Assembly (NCBI GenBank): GCA_004352715.1
Contig: SCFE01000120.1
Span: 1,124,665 to 1,188,664, forward strand
DNA from: Hofstenia miamia
Lineage: Eukaryota > Xenacoelomorpha > Acoela
DNA: 64,000 bases
Direction of reading: 5' to 3'
Program-made: the position numbers and the translations under genes
Shown: positions 59,723 to 64,000 of the stretch, in pieces
How the letters are laid out: each line of letters starts with the position of its first letter
Position numbering within the stretch: the stretch's first letter is position 1
The notes under the pieces: generated by a model
Told to the model about the DNA's origin: nothing
The model's input: only the letters and a program-made list of their open reading frames with translations
Databases searched by the model: none

Positions 59723-60074
59723 CAGACTTGTCAACGAGCCCAGCTTGAGCGCAGTATTTGATATACAACGAGCCCAAAACGAGCCTATTTTAGGCAAAGC
59801 AAGTTTATAGTTCTGCTTGTTAATTTGAGTATGAAGATTTTTCCTATTTTTTGCAGTCAGTATGCCTTTCCTATAATCTTATTTAAGAAATATTTATAAA
59901 TAATAGGAAGAGCACAAATAATTCTTTGAGCACAATATTTTTAAAAAAATACCGAGCTAAAACGAGCCTCATTCAAAGATTTTATGTGGCGAGCCGAGCC
60001 GAGCCGAACTTACACAAAATTTAAACGAGCCGAGCCGAATCGAGCTTGGAAATGTCGGCTCGTTGACAAGTCTG
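59723..60074 (+). mobile_element. hAT-type MITE with GAGCC repeats, copy 4
   Basis: 352 bp, same orientation as copy 1. Termini are CAGACTTGTCAACGAGCC and its exact inverse GGCTCGTTGACAAGTCTG. Flanks ACCAAAAT (59715-59722) and AACAAAAT (60075-60082) match at 7 of 8 bases. Confidence 0.92.
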
Positions 60075-61609
60075 AACAAAATGGTCTACAATGATGTTTT
60101 TGTTAAAATTAATAATTTAAAATTTGCTGAAATTTTATAATTTCAAAATTCATGAAAACATTTTTTAATCTTACAATATTTTTGAATTAGCCATAAGCCT
60201 ACACTTTAGAATCAAACATCCTCCAATCAATCAAGCAGTTCGGATAGTGCCAGAGACTATTTACTCACAGACAGCAGCTTTTACATTAGACAGTGAGACG
60301 GTCGTCCTTCCTTAGTCTTTGTATAGTTTGTAGATTTGTGGAATGAATTAGTTTTTAGTTCAGATGCATTCAAATATATTTGAATTCTATGCATTTCGTA
60401 ATTGTAATAGCTGCAAGATGTAAATCAGCACTGATAATTAGAATAAGTTACATATATTCTAATTTTTTAAATAGCTATAAACTTTAGGAATCAAGTTATA
60501 TTCATTTAAACACCTATGAAATTTTCTGTTGCTTTATTTCTTCTAATTAAATATGTTAATGGAGTAAATTTAAATTATAGCAAACAAAAAATTTTTAAAG
60601 TAGTCATATATTTGTATTTACTGTTATATGCCTAGAAATAGGAATGCCAACAAAATTTGAAAACCATTATATGAATGTTCCTGCATTGAGTTCCAACATT
60701 CAGTGTTGAATATAAAGAGCTAACACATTAATTGGCCTTGTAATCAAAAGAGTAAAAATTAAGCAAATAAGTTCTTTTAATCATTGAGTGCACAGAATTA
60801 ATGCAATTAAAGTTTCGAAAATAATTAAGTTATTAGTCTTGTGCGAAGAAAGCATTGAGAAAAAATCAGGCAGTATCTTGTTTTATAATGTATTTGATAT
60901 TCATATGATCCAATAGAGATAGATTTCTGCTTAAGAAATTTTTTTTGGGCGTCATTAAACATTTGTTGAGTTTTTGAAAATCTAAAGTTAAAAAAATTTA
61001 TAGTTTCAGCAATCTAGGGTTTTGAAATTAGAATAATTATTAAATTTACTTTTTGGGATCTCTTATAAATTTTGCTATAAAATGAGTTGCAAGTAATATT
61101 AACAAAAGCTGCTTATAATTAAGAATTTGTAATCTATAGGACTTATTCTTGAAAATTGAGAGACCTCAAACACATAAAGCAACTTGTATCCTTGTTTCAA
61201 TAATCTTAGAAGGGACACTCAAAATATATTTGAAAGATTTTCGATTGCAAAAACATTCACACGCAACTGTCAGTTGACAGATCCTACTAAAAGTTTAATT
61301 ATTCAATTATAATTACTCAATGCTAAATGACGTCAAATGACACAGCAATATATCAAACATATTGGTTGATAATGATACTCGTTTAGCTTTACATATTTAA
61401 ACTATCATACAAAATAAACTAACAACAAACTGAAAAGTTTACAATATAAAATTAACTGAAAATTGAAAACTCATTAAAGTCATGCAAAGAATTGATATAT
61501 AGAAAATATCAAAATTGTGTTTTGCTAGAAGTTACAATAGTTTGAAATTTGCGTTTGTCAATATTAGGTGGTTGCATCGCCATGTTCAATTTTCTAGATT
61601 AAAACAGCA

Positions 61610-61650
<41 letters not shown>

Positions 61651-62467
61651 GGGAAACACCATCGGTAGGTGTAAGGTAGATGCCTCTGCTGCAAATATAT
61701 ACAATATACTTGCATATATTAAATATACAATGCAAATGAAATTTCCGGCCGACCACTATTAGCTGTGGACGGCTAACTACGGGTTCTGGCCTTAAAATTT
61801 CCAGCTGGTACCAACTCTGGGCTGAATCCGGATAGTATAATCACGGCATGATAAATCCGGGCAGGCGGAACAGGGCAGGGTAAAATTGAGATCCAGGTAA
61901 ATCCGGATAAAATTGGAAATTGAATACTAAATTCTGGAATACATCAACAATTTATTCTTCATTAATTTTAACAGTTTTCTCGCTTAACTTTCTTAGTTTC
62001 CTTTCAATAAAAAATTCATTTTCTTGATAAGCGGGTAAAAATGAGGAGTTGGCGTGGCTGGCTAAACATTTTTACAGGCTGTTTGAAAACAACATATTAT
62101 ATAAAGTAACAAGATTGCACTATATTGTTTAATTTCATTTATTGCTGTAAGCTAAAGGATCTTGTTGATTAAAACTTTGCAGATTGCGTGCTGGAAAGAT
62201 ATAAAACTTTTGATTAATTTACCCATGACAATGCCTGCAGAAGTCATTTTATGTGAAATATATGAGAGGTTAGAACTCCTGAAATATGGCAGTTAATCCA
62301 GATAAATCTGAACAGGATAATAAAAATGCAATTTCGAACAGGACAGAATAGTTTTTCTTTCAAACTCAGCTCTATTTCAGTCGTTCAGATGATCAGTCTA
62401 ATGGTGATCATGCATTAAACACGAATTGGCCTATGAGCCATTTTTTTTGCTTGATTATTCACTCAGA
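60075..62467. other. Non-coding stretch with possible old repeats
   Basis: AT-rich; TA run at 61613-61646. Segment 61740-62340 is GC-richer and has repeated words (AAATCCGGATAAA, AATCCGG, CAGGGCAGGG), suggesting an old transposon. I could not define its ends. No exon continuing from 59597 was recognised. Confidence 0.4.
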
Positions 62468-62640
62468 AAAAACACTAGCAGGTACAGATACTTTCAATTA
62501 TGTTGATAAACTCATTGGATTTACTGATAGTAGAAATTTTGTTTCTATTCTATAAGTTTCGCATTTGAAACATCAGATGAAAATATATTCTCAAGAAGTG
62601 GTTGCTGTTCTAGTGTTAATGATCTTAACGGATACTATAG
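62468..62640 (+). repeat. Dispersed repeat, copy 2 (partner at 5931)
   Basis: Diverged, same-orientation partner of about 5931-6105; shared ordered words include ACACTAG, AGGTACA, ATGTTGATAA, TTGAAACATCAGAT and GTGTTAATGA. Unknown class. Confidence 0.6.
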
Positions 62641-62751
62641 ATAATTTCACATAGATCGTTTGAAATGAATTTAAGGAAGTCTAATTGTATTTATCAAATT
62701 ATTTAAATGGTAAGTGCATAAATAATGTTTTTGGTAATATCATGTAGAGAT

Positions 62752-63213
62752 TTAGTAGTTGTAAGGATCTGTAATTAATTGAACTGTAGAGTAACATAAG
62801 GATGCTATCGCCACATAAAGAGACAAGGTTAGTAGCAGAAAAGTGGTTCCGGATATAAAACTGTGTTCCATGTTTGATTCCGCAGCAAAAACACTTTGAT
62901 AAACATGATAGTGGGTACTAAAAAAACCTCTTTTCGAAAAGTCACCGATGTACAACCAAAGAGTTGGAAATAGTATTAGCAATAGGTAGATGGCCATCAC
63001 TGAGAATGGTATGAGCATCGCGATGTGCTGAAATGAAAGGCTTTTGCTTAGAAAGGGCTTCCATAATGGCAGGATTACAGATGTAGCAATGAACAACCAA
63101 CAGGCGAGGGAAATGGTACTAATAATTCCGTAAAAAATAATAAATATTTGAATGGAAAAGCATGATGTGTCGAGTGACGAACCTAAACAAAGTACAATTT
63201 CATATGAATTCAT
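62752..63213 (-). CDS. Multi-pass membrane protein (single exon or terminal exon)
   Basis: A 153-codon frame on the minus strand with three strongly hydrophobic segments at about residues 22-50 (long, IFIIFYGIISTISLACWLFI), 61-88 and 119-146. Polar loops separate them, the longest about 30 residues between the second and third (SKRGFFSTHYHVYQ). The Ile/Leu/Phe content is structured as membrane spans rather than low complexity. The sequence TTTGTTTAG|GTTCG at 63182-63184 is a good acceptor inside the frame. The true exon may therefore start at 63182, with a first exon further right and the first ten codons intronic. The family is not recognised. Confidence 0.55.
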   Translation of the reverse strand: MNSYEIVLCLGSSLDTSCFSIQIFIIFYGIISTISLACWLFIATSVILPLWKPFLSKSLSFQHIAMLIPFSVMAIYLLLILFPTLWLYIGDFSKRGFFSTHYHVYQSVFAAESNMEHSFISGTTFLLLTLSLYVAIASLCYSTVQLITDPYNY

Positions 63214-63339
63214 TTGAGTTCTCCACCTTACGCGTTTACTATACTAGTGGGCAAAAACAGTCTTAGGGTGCATTATAAATACAAAAAGTGTTCGTGAAAG
63301 ACATCAACATTTAAATATTGATTTTTCTGCAAGAATTTG

Positions 63340-63818
63340 CTTGGAGGAGGGTTTGAGGACAAGCAGTGGGGATAAGATTGAAGAAGTCAAAGAGGGTTAC
63401 AAGTACTTAGGTGTGATAGAGAAAGATAGAACAGATCACGAGGAAATGAAGATGAGGCTAAGGAAAGAATACAAGAGGACAGTAAGGAAGGTACTACAGA
63501 AATCAGCATTGAATGGGTAGAACAGCATAAAGGCAATTAATACGTGGGCGATACCAGTGTTGAGATATTCGGCAGGAATTGTTAGATGGAACAAGAATGA
63601 ACTTAGGGAGGCCAGACATAGTAGTGGTAGACAAAGAGAAAAGATTGAGAAAAGTGATAGACAAATCAGTACCAAAGGACAGGAATGTCGAAAGCAAGAA
63701 GAAAGAGAAGATAGACAAGTACAGGGAGTTGGCAGAAGAAATAGAAAGGCTGTGGAAATTGAAGAAGAGTGAAATAGTTCTGGTAGTAGTAGGAGCACTA
63801 GGAGCAGTAAGTAAGTAG
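63340..63818 (+). pseudogene. Non-LTR retrotransposon reverse transcriptase, 3' end
   Basis: The plus strand gives LRTSSGDKIEEVKEGYKYLG, then EEMKMRLRKEYKRTVRKVLQ, a stop, then IKAINTWAIPVLRYSAGIV, the region after the RT active site. After a frameshift near 63590 come LGRPDIVVVDKEKRLRKVID and VPKDRNVESKKKEKIDKY, with LWKLKKSEIVLVVVGALGAV at the end. The last part matches the minus-strand relic at 10080. It has at least one stop and one frameshift, and the catalytic region is missing. Confidence 0.85.
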
Positions 63819-64000
63819 AATCTCTAGGTCTGCCTGATATTAATTGATTATTAAGTGACTACCAAAAATGAATAAATTGATTTATGCGACGAGCCATAGT
63901 TGAATGAAGAGGATGGAATGTATTCTGTAGAGCCTTTTTAAAATATGGAGGTCAATCCAGGAAATGTTCAATCCTCATTTGACATCGTACATTGTATTTA

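Overview
This is a gene-poor, AT-rich stretch of an animal nuclear genome. Long introns, TA microsatellites and many decayed transposons fill most of it. The TE mix (Tc1/mariner, many non-autonomous hAT-type elements, non-LTR retrotransposon fragments, an LTR element with very long LTRs) and the style of the proteins suggest an arthropod, perhaps a copepod of the sea-louse type. That assignment is inference, not a database result.

The firm genes are two complete beta-tubulin genes in convergent orientation about 10.9 kb apart: one on + (exons 24280-24336, 27403-27622, 27788-28851; 446 aa) and one on - (exons 44388-44332, 41274-41055, 40806-39746; 445 aa). They share intron positions, nearly all of the protein and about 130 bp of intron 1. 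The + gene also carries a second copy of the first 43 bp of exon 2. A perfect RFX-type X-box lies 80 bp upstream of the + gene ATG. With the EGEF tail motif this suggests ciliary or sperm-axoneme expression. On the left is a two-exon gene for a Tyr/Pro-rich 158-aa protein (4813-5087 + 9769-9970), followed by a terminal exon of a similar-looking protein (12311-12633). Other exon candidates are 20630-20919 (-), 59487-59597 (+, with a TATA box) and a multi-pass membrane protein at 62752-63213 (-).

Layout: 1-3.6 kb no gene; 3.6-10 kb the Tyr/Pro-rich gene with an assembly duplication; 10-11.5 kb LINE relic; 12.3-12.6 kb second exon; 13-24 kb Tc1/mariner and MITE relics plus a minus-strand exon; 24-29 kb tubulin gene 1; 29-39.7 kb mostly intergenic, with a transposase fragment, a 37-copy 34-bp minisatellite and a MITE; 39.7-44.4 kb tubulin gene 2, with a 1.8-kb hAT-like element in intron 1; 44.8-53.3 kb a transposon nest; 53-59 kb LINE and retroelement protease fragments; 59.5-63.2 kb two gene pieces; 63.3-63.8 kb LINE 3' end.

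The assembly is imperfect. Single-N or short-N joints at 5191, 5480, 13334, 13691 and 32559-32579 are flanked by exact duplicates and are probably unmerged contig overlaps. Joints at 51264, 55191, 58183 and 58507 lie in or beside repeats. Feature copy numbers there should not be taken at face value.
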